Assembly: GCA_013398295.1 (NCBI GenBank)
Contig: VZSF01003260.1
Coordinates: 632,580 to 696,579, forward strand
Direction of reading: 5' to 3'
DNA from: Chionis minor
Taxonomy: Eukaryota > Chordata > Aves > Charadriiformes > Chionididae
Length of the DNA stretch: 64,000 nucleotides
Shown here: positions 14,676 to 28,012 of the stretch, piece by piece
Layout of the letters: each line of letters begins with the position of its first letter
How positions within the stretch are numbered: the first letter of the stretch is position 1
Made by a program: the position numbers and the translations under genes
The notes under the pieces: generated by a model
What the model saw: only the letters and a program-made list of their open reading frames with translations
What the model was told of the DNA's origin: nothing
Databases searched by the model: none

Positions 14676-16915
14676 CAGCAATTTGTGGAATAATGTTTGC
14701 TGGTAATTTTTTTTGTCTTGTCACCTCTTCAAAATTTGGTTTCCATTTTTCATAATGTTCCACAACACAATGTTTTTCTTAGATATCCATGTATAAAAGA
14801 ATCCTCATGCAGATTTATTTTAAACCGAATATGCTTTGAAATAACCTTTTGTCTAAAAGTCCACAGAAGCCAATGCCATTCATTCCTTTCATAAGGTAGG
14901 GAAATAAATATTTTCAAGTTTTGCATTATAATTTTTTAACCCATTCTATAATTTTAATATAGATAATCTGATAAAGCTTTATAAAGATCAGTGGATGACT
15001 TTAAATGTAGCGGTACTGCTGGTCATTTCAGTTCTTCAGTTGAATAAGCATTTTCTAATTTATCATTTCTTCCTATTTCATTAAAATAACATCAAATATC
15101 TGTTAAAACAAAGCTTGAAAAAGACAATGACATGACATGAAGAGGAGTACCCAGGTGTCTTATACTCTGAGAAACAGTGTCTAGGTTTCTTTTGGGTCGT
15201 AAAAGTAGTAAAAGACACACAGAGTCAAGCGTAGCATGACATACGCTTGGTCTTTGAAAGTGCATTTAATGAGAGACTAGGTGAATGGCATGCATTACTA
15301 TGCTTTTTGAGACAATGCAGTCACTGAAGGTGAAATTAGGTTTTAAGTAAGACTTAAGCAGTATCATGCAGGTTTTGCACTGGTTCTCCTCACATCAGTG
15401 ATTTTCACCCTCAGAGCATAACTTGAAGTATCCGGAGACACGATCCCTTCTACTGCAGCAGATGACACTTCTTTATCCTTTATGTTAGGTGTTTCCCTAA
15501 AATTCTCCTCAAACAGCAGCTATTGATGCGCCATAGCAGTCATGTCCTGCTGCATAAAAGAATAAACCGGAAGTGCTTGTTTTTTGTATCCAGTATTAAA
15601 GCTATATTCCCTTATGCCATATAAGTAAAGTTGCTGCTTCTAAAGGGAAAGGGATTTTCCCATTGTTACTTCATTGCAGAGTTGGATTAACTTCAAAAAT
15701 AAAATAAGTATCTTCCACAGCTATGGAAAATGAGTTTTGCCCCCAGTGAATTAGAGTTAGTGTTGCATTGGGCAAGAAAAGTAGCATTTTAATGGAGTGT
15801 CCACCCTCAAGCAACTCCTCCAGAGAAGACACTTGTGAATCTTTGCCAAATACTTATGTAGTTCAGCTGGGTTTATGTTGAATTACTTAGCTGCTATATG
15901 CTATCTTTGACAATTGAAACCTTTGCAGAAGCCTGATTTATAGCTGTCCACGAAAACACTGGCTCAGTTTTCACTAGGTTTTCAGTTTGGAGACAGTCTA
16001 ATCTAAAATTATTTTATTCTTAAATCAGTAGGAAAAGTTATTCTGCAGACAAAGCTAGAATAGCAATTATCTTTTTTTACCCACAAATTACCTTAAAATG
16101 AGCCAGAGTATCTTTTCAGTTAAATATATCATGAATTCAGTTTTAATTTTAATTGTCTTTGCTGGTGGCAGAATTTATTTCAGTTAATTTAGTTTGATTA
16201 TTGCTATTTCAGACATTAATCAGCATCCTATTAAACCATCTTACAGATATTAATTATGCCCGAAAATAACCCTATGATGTACAGTCAGGGAAGAATTAAT
16301 CCTCAAGGGACAGGAATTCCTGCTTTTCCTTTGATATGGAATACAAAATTTAAGTCACTTTGCATTTAGATTTCCATAAATATTTAACTTTTTATCAGCT
16401 TGTTCAAACCAAGTCTAGCAGGGTGACTGAAATGCTAGGCACCAAAATCAGAGTCCAGCTACAAAATACTTGTGCAAGAATTTTCCCACAATGGCACTTA
16501 TCATCTCAACAGGTATTTTATAGTACTTTACCACCTATACGGCATTAGAAAGAAAAGAGAATGAATTTTGACACTGGCTGGGAACCACTAGTGTCAAACT
16601 ATTTTCAAAGGCAGTTAAGATCTAATTCAAATATTAAACCAGGAAAGCAGAAATTATCCCAGGAAGCCAGGTATTCTCATACCCATATCCACCTTCCACA
16701 GAGCCCTGATCAGATCTTGCTGTATTGTTTTCCTCGTTACTTCAGACATATTACTTTATTTTTGAAAAGCAGGGACTGACTGCCTATGTGATCTGTGTTG
16801 GGATTCATTCACTTGGGATGAAATAACAAATGACACCTGCCATAGATACTTGCAATGTAAGGTGGGGAGGATCCTTCTTGGTTATTCATTTATTAATAAC
16901 CATGGGCAAAATTAT

Positions 16916-17011
16916 GATCTAGGATTTGATAGATCTGATTTGATTGATGTAGATTGATCTAGATCTAGATTTAGATCTTTGATTGACTTGATTTGATTGA
17001 TCTAGATTATG
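16916..17011. repeat. Degenerate GATTGATCTAGA-type tandem repeat
   Basis: About 95 bp are built from shuffled GATCTAGA, TTTGATTGAT and AGATCT units. The tract contains many overlapping short palindromes such as AGATCTAGATCT. The period is irregular (about 5-12 nt), as in an old, mutated microsatellite. Confidence 0.85.
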
Positions 17012-20000
17012 ACCCATTGCATAAAATAACCCGATAACCTATATATAGAGCTCTCTTCCTATTTAGCACCTCGGTCCTGCAATGGAAGGCTTCTCTGTTT
17101 CATTTCTGGAATCAGAACCATCTGTGAATCCAAAAACTACAACCTTAGGGAAGTTTAGTGTGTCTTCCAGCAATAAATGGTATAGATGAGCCTTCTGACT
17201 GTCAATTTGATAAACTATAAAATGGTATCTTGCCTCTGGCATGCTCATCAATCTTAAGTCTTTGTCATGTTTAAGGTGGAAGTATAAAGATCATGCACCT
17301 AGAGAGCAAGTGAAGCTGGTGGTAGAGTTTCGCACGTTTGAGTGCCACTAGTTTATTCTGGCTGAACGTTCTGTCTTCCACTCTCCCTCCACTGACAAAG
17401 TAATCATTGCATGGCGCGAGTTAGTCTTGCAAACAATTGCTTTTTGCATTCTGCTGTCTCTGCTTTCTCTGTGTCAGTGTTTTTGGATTGTTAACTTTGG
17501 TTGAGCTGCTTTTGCAGTTCAGTGAGCATTTATTTTCTTGCCTACCCACTCTGTATGTATGTGAACCACAATTGCATTGACATTGTTGAATCTAAATGTT
17601 GTTTTGAAAATGTGGAACTGACTTGAATATTAAGGAAAACTGCTGAGCTAAAACTGACAGTGATTTGAAGAACAGCTTATGTGTGGTGTACAGGGTTTAG
17701 CAGGTCATTTATGGTAGCAATGGACAGGTATAATATTATGCTGCTGTTAATACCCTTTACGGTGTTGATCAGAATATGTAATTGAGAGTTTCTGAGGAAT
17801 AACTTCAAATAAATATTACAGCATTTTATTGTAATTTGAAAGACCCTTTCTGTCATGAACAAGATAATTTTCTAACTTTTTTTTAGCTATTACCCAGTTC
17901 TTGTTGCAAATGAAATGAGAATGTTGCAGACGTTACAATTTCTTCCATTCAACAAAATCCTTCAGCATGAAATCGCTGTTGCAGAAACCCTTGCACAGAT
18001 ACGGTTCTGTTCATTTCCTTGGAAAGCGCCTTGTTCTTTCCTGTCAGTGTACTAATTGCATACCCAGCAAAGGTCAATGTCCTTTTGAGTCAATAAAGCC
18101 ACTTACTCTAGGTCCAGATTTCAGACCTGAAAAAAGGTCAGAGAAAGTATGCTGAAATAATTAATTTTTGAGTAAATTCTAAATTCAGTAAATTCACTCA
18201 GGCAAAATATTCTCAGAATTTTACTTGTTGGTGTAAGTTGAATTTATATTTTATTAAACTGCTAGTAACTTATACCTAAATACGGAACATTATGGAACAA
18301 GGTTTTGAAATTATGTAGTATTACAGCCAAGAATTATTCTTAGCTGCATAAAATATGTGACTACTTTGCAATCAATGGAATTTTTCTCCTCTGGCTGTTA
18401 AACAGTCGAGGTTTTTACCTTCTATATAATAGTTGTAGCACTGTCACACATCAGTACTTCCAGCTTAAAGATTTTTTTTTTCTCTTTATAATAGGGTTTA
18501 TACAAGAAAAAGGTATAGTTCCTCATAGTTTGAGTGACAGTAACTCAGAATTATTTTAATATCTGGCTGTAAGAAATTGTCCATCTCTTATTCAAGGTCT
18601 CAGCAAAGACTGCTTAATAATCAAATCCATAAGCATGCAGACTACATAGGATTTGGAATAAAAATTTATGTTTCTCTTCTGAGAAGGTACATGCTGGTGG
18701 GAGACAGGTAGCAGAGGTACCTTAATCAGGACAGCAGTTGTTAGGGACAGAATTACCACGTCACTTCTATTTGGTTAAACTCAACTGATGTCAAATAGTA
18801 GTTCCACGCTGCCAGTACAGTGGGAGTTAAATCAGACATAGAAGATGCCTCCCTAGAGTAAAAATACAGCATCGATATCAGAATAGTCAGAACAGAATCT
18901 TTGAACTATGAATGCTTGTATGAGCATGTTTGATTATAGCTGTAATTATCTGTTTGACTATGCATGCACACCGAGGCTGCTAGAGTTTTCCTTCGGGAAC
19001 ATACATTTTCTGGTAATTATAAATTATTTGTTTGCTATGTCTAAAAGGAGTGATTCTGCTACTTATCCAAGTTTTTTCTTTGCTGCTTAAACAAAAGTTC
19101 ATAGTGCTATATTACAATTTGTCCACTCCTTCAGCAGTGTGTAATCTTCTGCAACATTTCATCCTTTTTCTATTGCCACATAATCATCACTTTAGCAATT
19201 ACATTTGGTCTTTTTAGATGTTTATGCATATTGCTCATCTATATTCAAGGAAATATTCAAATGGACTTTCATATTTTCAAATCACTTGGGGATGTCTGTC
19301 TAGAAGCTGTCCTCCCTGCATTTCCCAAAAGAAGACTGCAGAGAAGATGACACTTAATTTAACATGTAATGAATTCCCATATTTCTTTCCACAAATAAAG
19401 GACTTGTCATTTTTTTATATTGTCTTCAGCATTTTAGCTAGCATCCAGTTTGCTATTCAAATGAATTTCAGCTGAATTGCTTTTAATCTGAGCTCTTTGT
19501 AAGGAAGAGGGAGTTATATCCTCTGATATTTTGTGTGCACTCTCCACATGCTATCCAAGGCCTGCTCCTTGTAGTTCTGGTCTGAGATTACTTTTCCTGA
19601 TTTTCCTAGCTCTCTGTATCAAAATGCAGCTATGCAATAAAATGATCAGGAAAGTGAGAGTTTAAAAATCTTACTAGTTTTATGACGAATATTATTTGCA
19701 TAGCAATTCTTGGTGGCCTGATTTTTTTCACTATTTTTCCTGACAGCAATCATTCTCGGGAAGCTATTTCACAGCTATGTGTTTCTTATCTTATTCAGTA
19801 TGAAGGCTGCAAATTATATGGGTAAAGCATCCATTAACATTGTTAAAACCCATTTCAATCTGCCAAATCTAAATATTAATATTATCATAAATGTACTCTT
19901 TTAGTAAATACAATCCAGTTTCATCAAACTAACTCAGCCAACATCCAGTGTTTAAGAGTTCATATGCCTTCTTCCACAGTCAATATTTTCCCACAATTTT

Positions 20001-20509
20001 AACAGGAATAAAAGGTTCAGTCAAATAGAAAGAAGCCTGAAATGTCTATGCCAAACCTGGGGGTTTTTTCTGCATTATTTTTTCCCACTTCATTATCTTA
20101 TATTCTGTGGCAGTCAAATGAGTTGTATGATTGGAAGATTGATTATGTAATTAACTATATGCAATGAATTTGCTTCATTCCAAGAACTCCACATAAATTT
20201 ATGCTTCTTCATTGTTTAATATAGTAGATCAGCTGCTGGAAATGAGCGCCTGTTAGTTGTTAGTCTTCCAGGTTCTTAAATATATATGCTTGACTACATG
20301 CGAGTGCTTTCTGCCTCTGATATCAGTGGCAAAGTTCTTGTGTAAAGTTCAGTATACATGGGTAAACACTGAAGGATTTAGCACACTTGCAACCTCATTC
20401 AGCACTTACAATACTATGATTATGCCAACAAGAATTTTGCCTGAATGAGGAATAGATAGGATTTGCTTAAGAAATGAAGACTTGGCTATGCCGTAACTGC
20501 TTTCAAATG

Positions 20510-20530
20510 AAAAAAAAACCCACCCAAATT
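20510..20530 (+). repeat. A-run followed by C/A-rich segment
   Basis: A nine-A run is followed by CCCACCCAAATT. It belongs to the same polar tract class as 9760 and 58639. Confidence 0.75.
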
Positions 20531-20904
20531 ATTTGGAAATTTTCCGTCTGTTTTTTGAGAAACAGAAACACAAGTTGGCCAGCTTGTCACCAGTCCAGGC
20601 TCTGTGAATGCAGAGCCAGTGGGCCACAATCAACTCTGATGATCTTTCTGAGTAGCTATTGAAAACCTTTTTCTTCTTCTGAATATTAAGAGCCTTCTTC
20701 CCCCAAAAGAGTGTTCAAGTGCCTTTCCTAAGATGATTTTGAGAGTGTTGAATTACAGAATATGGCAGCTGTGAAGAAAGACTATGTTAGACTGCCCTGG
20801 AAAGCCTCATAATAATTGGATACCTGGTCCTAAATTTCTAGCCAACAAAGTTCACTTTGCATTTCTAATCAGAAGTCAGGCAAATCATTTGTTATTTAGC
20901 CAAC

Positions 20905-20965
20905 AAGGACAGATCCAAGGTAAATCACTTAACCTGAGAACTGTTTTCACACAGATGTGAAGTCA
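20905..20965 (+). mobile_element. Possible faint MIR/CORE-SINE relic
   Basis: CCAAGGTAAATCACTTAACCT resembles the segment of CORE-SINEs reading like GGGCAAGTCACTTAACCT. A weaker match to the following pyrimidine-rich part comes after it. Only about 40-60 bp can be compared, so chance is not excluded. Confidence 0.3.
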
Positions 20966-23420
20966 GAATTTTGCTTGAGAAGGATTTGTAAAAACTATTA
21001 TAATCCTTCTTTGAATGAATTGTGAAACTCTGAAAACACAAAAATGCAGTCTGTAAAGCAAAATGTCACAGTGACCCACTACTAAATAACCTAAATAAAC
21101 CAAAGACCAATCTAGTACAGTGTTCATGGTTTTAAAGTCAGAAGTTATTTTTATGAGCATCTAGGACTGCAGGTAGGTCATTCAGTTAATCACTTTAAGG
21201 GTTTGAAGGACTGTACAGAAAACTTTTATCCAAGGATTTATCCTATTCATTCTGGTTTATAGGGTAACAGATTGTCAAATGAGAGAAAACTTTTACACCT
21301 ATCAGAATATGATTCTAGGAACTTGAAAACTAACAGGTGTATTTTAAAGAGCTGTCAGTGAAAAGCAATGAGTAAGGTGCACCCAAGAAGCAAAAAAGAA
21401 AAACCCAACCTAATTCAGATCCTGTAAAATCAAGCTGGGAAAGAATTCCAGGGAAACAAAAGAATGCATAGATCTGTGTATTCCTCCTTATCACTCCCAT
21501 GGTCTCTGAAGGCTAAGCAAAAAGAGAATGTCACTGCAGTAAACCATAAAGTAGTTTCAAAAATAAATTATCCGTATTGTGGAAAAAAAAAAAAAGGGAG
21601 GAATCATACTGTAAGGCAAAATTATGAAGACCTAGAACAAAACAAGACAGTGGAAGCCAGTGAAGAAAACCTACAGTACAGCAAGCTTAGCTGGAAAATA
21701 CAGGGTTGTGTGTATGTACTGTGAGTAATGGGAGACGTGGATACATCCATAGCTGAAGAAAGCTCTTGGAGAAGGGCCCTCACAATTGAAGGGAGCTGAT
21801 AGAGAAGATGGTGGTGAACAAATCTAGGACTTAGACTGCAACATTTCAAAGGAGAAACGCCTTTCCTTGGTTAGCAGGCAAAGCCCAGCCTATTTGGGTA
21901 ACACTGAGAAGTAAGTAGTATTTCTATGCACACCACAATGTCAATAGTAAAGGTAATAATAAATCATTTTTATGACAGACTCATCCAAAGGTATTGTGCT
22001 GTCTGTGATTTTATTTTGATGCTCATATCTCCTAGAAATAGCCTGAGCAGGAGATGCAGTTACTCTTATAAACATAGGCTGTCGATGTTCACTTTGTATT
22101 TCACGCACTTCAAGGGCTTGCAAGGTTAAGAAATGCTCAGTTTTGTCTAATGCAAGCACACGGGTAGAAATACAGTATCATCTTCTGTATCCGTTTGAAC
22201 TCTGTATAAACACTAAGATTGCTAAATGGTTTTCAGGGTTTTGACACATAACTCATTGGTGCAAAAAAGTGGTTTAAGCTCCTCCATTAGTGAAGTTTTG
22301 AGTGGTAGAGAAATGTCAGTCTGTCTTTCCTCAACTAGAGTCAGTTTATCAGAACTGTCGTAGGCATGGCTTAGCCATTATATAATATCATGGGATTTCA
22401 AAATACTCTGCACATGCACTACTCTATAAAATGTCTAATCATGCAGATACTGCCCTGTCGAGTAAGACAATATGATTATCCTTTGCCATACATTCATGTA
22501 TTTCAGTTTTAGTCATAATGAGGGTTACATTTGATGACTTGAAATCTAGATTTTTGTATTAAAACAGTAACAGCAGGAAAGAAAATTCCAACAATCTTAA
22601 AGATAATTAATTGACTACTAAGAAACACTTACCAGCTTTATACAAGTTTATTCAGCCAAGAACTGAACACAATTAATTAACAGTGCTCTGTCTTTTATAG
22701 TATTCAGGCTTGAATAAATTACTAGGACAAAACCTAAGCTACAATTTCTGTTCTGCAAGGTGCCGGTTTTGTTATAGCTCCAGCCCAACATGGATTTTGC
22801 TTTAGATATTAAGGAAAAGAAAAAGAAGGTGTAAGCGGATCTGAACAGCAATTCCAAAACCTGAATCTATGTCCTTTCCTGTTCAAAGCCTCAGAAACCT
22901 GAACTCCCAAGTCACGTCCCTGATTGCTCTGCTCTGAGGAGCACCTGTGCTTTTGCTTCATAACAGCCCCAGCATTTCCAGCTATACGCAAATAATTTCC
23001 CAGATCTTGCTTATATCCAGGTGGAATCTAGAAACTAGACAGATTCTCACCCTTATTTCATTGGAGACCTAGAAAATAGACAAGCTCTGAGCAACTCTCA
23101 TACACAGTAGGAGGATGTGTATTATTTTTTCTAAAATCTTGTTGCAGCTGTTTTTATTTTTAAAATAGTACTCAAATTTTACATAACAGCCTCCTGATTA
23201 GAGTGTGTAGGCAGTGGTGTGCCAGAATCAAGTCCCTACACCTCCCACCATCCGTTAGTGTGCTAAAATCACTAGCCTGGGTGGATTTATGGCACCCTGC
23301 AGTATAAAATGGGAGACTCAGAGCCAGGAAGAGAGAGTGTGATGTAGCATGCTGACCAGGATGCCCATTTAGAGAGGACAACTCTTAAGACTCTGCTCCC
23401 TGCACCAAACACTGGCTCTG

Positions 23421-23438
23421 TTGGTTGTTTTTTTTTTA
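23421..23438 (-). repeat. A-run followed by A/C segment
   Basis: The + strand shows TTGGTTG followed by ten T. On the - strand this is an A run followed by CAACCAA. Confidence 0.7.
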
Positions 23439-24019
23439 ACAGCCAGTGGATGTCAACTAACTTGGCTGTGAAAACATCAGTGTCCTCCTTCCTGGATGAG
23501 TGGTTTCAATCAAATAGCTAATAACAAGTAAGTAAATAACCTGTGGACGCTGGCATGGATCCAAATCTATCTCCGAATTCTGGTCCTGGAACTGTGCCCC
23601 AATGGAAGGCAAAAGGAGAGGAGACTGAGGACATGCTGCCTGTAAAGCAAGAAAATTGCCAATATTCCTAACTGAGAAAAATAAGGCAATAAAAAGATGG
23701 GGAATCACTGCATCAATCACTGGGCTACCAAATGCAAGACAAAACCAGGCACTGATAGCATCGATTTGATGTTTGTTTTTCAAACAAAGTGTTTGTTTTC
23801 ATTTTAAGTGAACGATGCTTTGTTAACCCTCTTCAGTCTCTGGATCGTGGTAGACCCCATCTGTAGCCCTGTGTAAGGAACCTGCTCTCAACGTGATGAG
23901 ATTTGAAAAAGACTACAGCCTGCAGCGCTCCTCTTGGTGAGCTTCAGGAATGAATAAGAGGTTGAGGTTTCACCTCTGAGACACTTAATCAGGTGATGAA
24001 TTCTGGATTTTCATATCCA

Positions 24020-24524
24020 GCTTGAAGACCAGTAGTGCCCCTCACTACAAGAAAGACATTGAGATTCTGGAGTGTGTCCAGAGAAAGGCAATGAAGCTGG
24101 TGAAGGATTTAGAGAACAAGTCTTATGAGGAGTGTCTGACGGAACTGGGGCTGTTTAGCCTGGAGAAAAGGAGGCTGAGGGAGACCTTATCGCTCTCTAC
24201 AGCTACCTGAAAGGAGGTTGCAGAGAGGTGGGGGTTGATCTCTTCTCCCAAGTAACAAGCGATAGGATGAGAGGAAGTGGCCTCGAGTTGTGTGAGGGGA
24301 GGTTTAGAGTGGGTATTAGGAAAAAATTATTCACTAAAAGGGTTGTCAAGCATTGGAACAGGCTGCCTGGGGAAGTGGTGGAATTGCAGTTCCTGGAGGT
24401 ATTTAAAAGACAGGTAGATGTGGTGCTTGGGGACATGGTTTAGTGGTGGTTTTGGTAGTGCTAGGCTGATGTGGACTCTGATCTTGAAGGTCCCATCCAG
24501 CCTAGGTGATTCAATGATTCTATG
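24020..24524 (+). mobile_element. CR1 LINE fragment (end of ORF2 plus 3' UTR)
   Basis: The segment 24022-24210 encodes the C-terminal end of a CR1 reverse-transcriptase ORF. Visible motifs are [20 protein letters not shown], then [20 protein letters not shown], which match the conserved CR1 block ending in [14 protein letters not shown]. After RRLR the frame is lost by an apparent one-base deletion in a G run near 24180 (GAGGGAGACC where CR1 normally has an extra G). Later pieces such as [12 protein letters not shown] are readable in another frame. The copy ends with TGATTCAATGATTCTATG, the CR1 3' end signature. It is 5' truncated, frameshifted and carries further stops, so it is inactive. 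The left boundary is uncertain by some tens of bases. Confidence 0.95.
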
Positions 24525-24805
24525 TCTGGCACGATGCTCTTTCATTTGTATATAATCAATTTCTGTATCACATCTAGTCTTTAGGTATACAGTTAGCATC
24601 ACCTTCAATGGACTGATGACGTGCATATATAGTTAATTGTTGACAAAAAAATACATATGTTTGTGTACTCCCTGAGGTGAGGACAGAGCACCTTGACTCT
24701 ATCCCATCCTGTGTGCCCCTTATGTCATTTTCTGAATACTCATGGTTCTATGTTTGTACGTATACACACACAGATACATAAATACATATAAATACATGTA
24801 TATGT

Positions 24806-24885
24806 GAAAAGCCCTACTCTGCTGAAATCAATGGCCACATTCCCTTCAGCTTCAATAGAATAATGGTCTAAATCCATGTGCACTT
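24806..24885 (-). mobile_element. Old amniote interspersed-repeat relic
   Basis: On the - strand the sequence contains GGCCATTGATTTCAGCAGAG preceded by TTGAAGCTGAAGGGAATG. This follows the layout of a very common reptile/bird repeat tail reading like TTGCCATTGACTTCAGTGGGAGCAGG. The family name is not certain (CR1/L2-like 3' tail). Confidence 0.5.
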
Positions 24886-25370
24886 TAATGCATTTTTTGC
24901 ATGATTTACAAGCTGTGAGCAATATATCTCACACAGTCTTTTAATTTACTAGATTGTTTTTCTATTTTAAGGAAGGTAATACATTTTTCTAGGATGAAAT
25001 ACGTTATTTGGTAAAGAGTACTAGCAGAAATTAGACTAAATGTTCCAGTAACAAATTCATTTAGAAATTAATCCAATGTGAATTAGTTCAAAGAGAAGCT
25101 GAAATATAACTTTGACAATAACAGTGATTTTATATTGTGTGCCTTTGTATAAAATTTAAACAACAGTTTAACTTCACAAGTAAAAATAATTTCAATAAAT
25201 GCTCTCTGTCTTGGGAAATAGCCAGTGAAACAGCTTGGATTTTGTATGATTTTATGGCTGGATTGATGCAGGATTTTGTGGATGTGGTTAACCTAAAATA
25301 TGTATGTACTGAGTGCCAGAGGAAGAATCGGGAGCCGGTGCCCAATTCCATTAGCTTCCAGTTTCTTCCT

Positions 25371-25391
25371 TTGGTTTGGTTTTTTTTTTTT
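25371..25391 (-). repeat. A-run followed by A/C segment
   Basis: TTGGTTTGG is followed by a T run. On the - strand this is an A run followed by CCAAACCAA. Confidence 0.75.
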
Positions 25392-25396
25392 AGTAA

Positions 25397-25530
25397 TTTT
25401 GAGCAAGTTTTTTTATGACACTTTCTGCATCTCTAAGATAGGAATAATAAATTCCTTCCCTTTGAAAAAAACATTTTGAGACATGTAAGTAAAAAGTGCT
25501 ATGTAAGAGCTTTGGATTATTATGGTAATT
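25397..25530 (+). mobile_element. CORE-SINE / MIR-like SINE relic
   Basis: The order of motifs matches the 3' part of sauropsid CORE-SINEs. TTGAGCAAGT is followed by a degraded CTTTCTGCATCTCTAAGAT and then AGGAATAATAA. After that come TTTTGAGACATGTAAG and the tail AAAAGTGCTATGTAAGAGCT, ending in TTATTATGG. The consensus remembered for these elements reads GGGCAAGTCACTTAACCT, then TCTGTAAAATGGGAATAATA, then GTGCTATATAAGAGC with TATTATTATT. The 5' tRNA-like head is not visible. It is an old, immobile copy. Confidence 0.7.
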
Positions 25531-27133
25531 TAAGAGATAATGAATGTCATCCTACAAAATAACTCAGAAAGTGTTACATGGAATACTAAATGTTTTTTAA
25601 CTTCTTGAGTTTGAATTGCTGTTCAGTTTCTAAGCCTAGACTGATGCTTTGTTTGAAACTTCTTTTGAAATCATTTCTACCTGTTTAAGCAGTTTTGACT
25701 TTGCTGCAGACACGGCACAATAGTTGCATTATAGTGAGTTAGACTGCTTGTCAAATGTAAAACCTAGATTTTCATTTCCTTACATCTTGCTGCTAAGACT
25801 GTTCAACTATCCACCAGTTAGATGATTTCCTGTCACACAAATGGCAGTTGACATGTCTGCCAATCAGTTCCGTTCCTGCAAATTTCCAAGTTTAAGAAAT
25901 CAGATTCAGTTTTAAGCACTATTTTAAGAGAATGATCTATTTCATTAAATATAAAAAAGCAAATTTTTTGGTTTTCACAGTTCCAATTTTCACTGCTTGT
26001 ATAACAATTCACAAGTCCTCTGAGCACTGGACATGGTGTTGAACTGAAACACACCTGAGCTATAACATCATGTACCCTTGTGAACATCAGCAAAAGTAGA
26101 CTTGAACACAGGAAAAGGGTTTTGAGGTGTGCTACACTTATGTGTCACTATTCCAGATTTCAAGTGCTCACTCCACCGCCTGCATACCGAACCTAGTTGC
26201 GGAAATATCTCCTCTGCTCCTTTCTCCTTAGGCTGGCCTGATTACAGCCAACAAATAGATGTGTATGCAGTCCCTGTTGCACTGTTTAGACCAAAATGAA
26301 AACCCTGTAACGGTTCTGCAATCCTCAGATGATTTGCACTCAAAGATAAATTTTCAGATATTCTCAAACATTTTATAATTCTGGAGGGAAACATTCTGAT
26401 AGCATGCTTTTGCCTGTTTTGCAATGATAGCTGCATCTTAATCTGACTTAAGTTTAACACATTTGGTAAGTGGATGAAAGGCAAACTGAATGCTTAGGTT
26501 TAAATGAAGAAAAACAAGAGGTTATGACATCATTTTTCATTAAAAACATTTACAATTAAACTTTGTGCATATGGATTTAATTGTGAAATCCTTAGTGAGT
26601 GTAATAAATAAGCTTTAGTCACATTAAGGCTGAACTGTTCTTGAAAAAAATCAAACTCAATCTCTTTAAAAAGCACCGTTGTATTTTAAAAGAGAAGAAA
26701 GGTATAATACTCAGACATTTTATGTCTTCCATTAAGGAAAACAATAAAATTATTCATAATCACAGTTTTGTTCATTAAGATGTCCCTCAAAGACTAAAGA
26801 AAATATTTAAGCCTGCAGTAGTCAGACTGGCAAGTTCATCTGCTGTTACTGCACTGTATTCATAATACATACTGCGGTGTTTTGATTGTGGTTTTTTATC
26901 CGAAGATGACTGAAAACTTCTTTTCTGGGACTTAAGGGGAAGAAAGAGAGAGATTTAATATGACTAAATGGTTCTGCAGTATCTAGTTGAACAACAGGGA
27001 AAATACATCAAAAAGCTTAAATTATCACTTAACAAAGAACATGGACAGACTTGATAAAAGAAATAGAAGATTCCATTCTGATTATGTTTCAAGAAACATT
27101 GCTATCACTTTATGCCGCAAACACTTTTTATAA

Positions 27134-27325
<192 letters not shown>

Positions 27326-27927
27326 TGAACTTAATAACATTTGACTAAAAAAGACGTATTCTAACAGCACTGAATTAAGCCTACATAGCGCCTAAAGAAT
27401 GTTGACTCCTTTTTACAGATGACTAATGTTTTGAAATTGGATACTGCTCTATTTGGTTATTAGTCACAATGATCTAGGTGCATCCTGCAGCTCTGAATGC
27501 CAAAGTCGAAGGTTATATCAGAAGGACTCCACACAGATCCTGTTATATCTTTCCCTAAGAACAAGCAGCTCATCAGAAGTAAGAAATCAAGCTAGGTGGG
27601 GTCTTGAATGACACAGCAAAACTGTTCTTATACTTTGAAACAAAACTATATTTGTTTAAATGCTCCTTGAGATGGGAGTATGTTGTCCCAAGGGGAACTA
27701 CTTCAAGGAGCTCCAGCTTTGTGTAGCAGATTTGGGTGACCTCATGGTGTGAGGTGACCAAGTCTGAAAGCTACAGTACCAAAGCCCTGGGGATTGTGGC
27801 TTCCTTTCAGCTCATAGATTAGCATTTTTCCTGCGTTCTGTTGGAATATTGTCAAAATTGACATAGTCTTCCATAATGTCTGGGTTTGGAAAGATGCACA
27901 CATTTCACAGAGGAATTGTTCACCTAA

Positions 27928-28012
27928 GGGGTTTGTGGGGTTTATTTGGTTTGGTGGTTGGTTTTTTTGGTGGGTTGTTTTTTGGTTTTTGTTTTGTTTT
28001 GTTTTTTTTCTA
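27928..28012 (-). repeat. 85-bp polar A-to-C rich tract
   Basis: On the + strand the tract is built only of T and G for most of its length. On the - strand it begins with AAAAAAAACAAAACAAAAC and grades into CCAAAAAAACCAACCACCAA and CCCCACAAACCCC. It is the longest example of the class in this window. Confidence 0.85.

Larger units (their letters stand above)
14676..24019. other. Presumed DNTT intron 7 (middle), no gene seen
   Basis: This is non-coding AT-rich sequence between two CR1 fragments. It holds a degenerate GATT/GATCTAGA tandem tract near 16.9 kb, A/C tracts at 20510 and 23421, a poly-A run at 21581 and a possible faint MIR-like piece near 20.9 kb. Slightly GC-richer patches lie at 22.84-23.05 and 23.17-23.40 kb. 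They may be old repeats, but I could not assign them to a family. No TdT exon was found. Confidence 0.6.

Noticed and set aside
21464..21724. Frame containing NYEDL, checked as a possible missing TdT exon (YYEDLVSC region)
   Set aside because: Similarity stops after four residues, the flanks do not fit TdT, and splice sites are absent where needed.
23457..23783. 108-codon - strand frame upstream of the CR1 fragment
   Set aside because: It shows no reverse-transcriptase motif and is not in the CR1 orientation. No other family was recognised.
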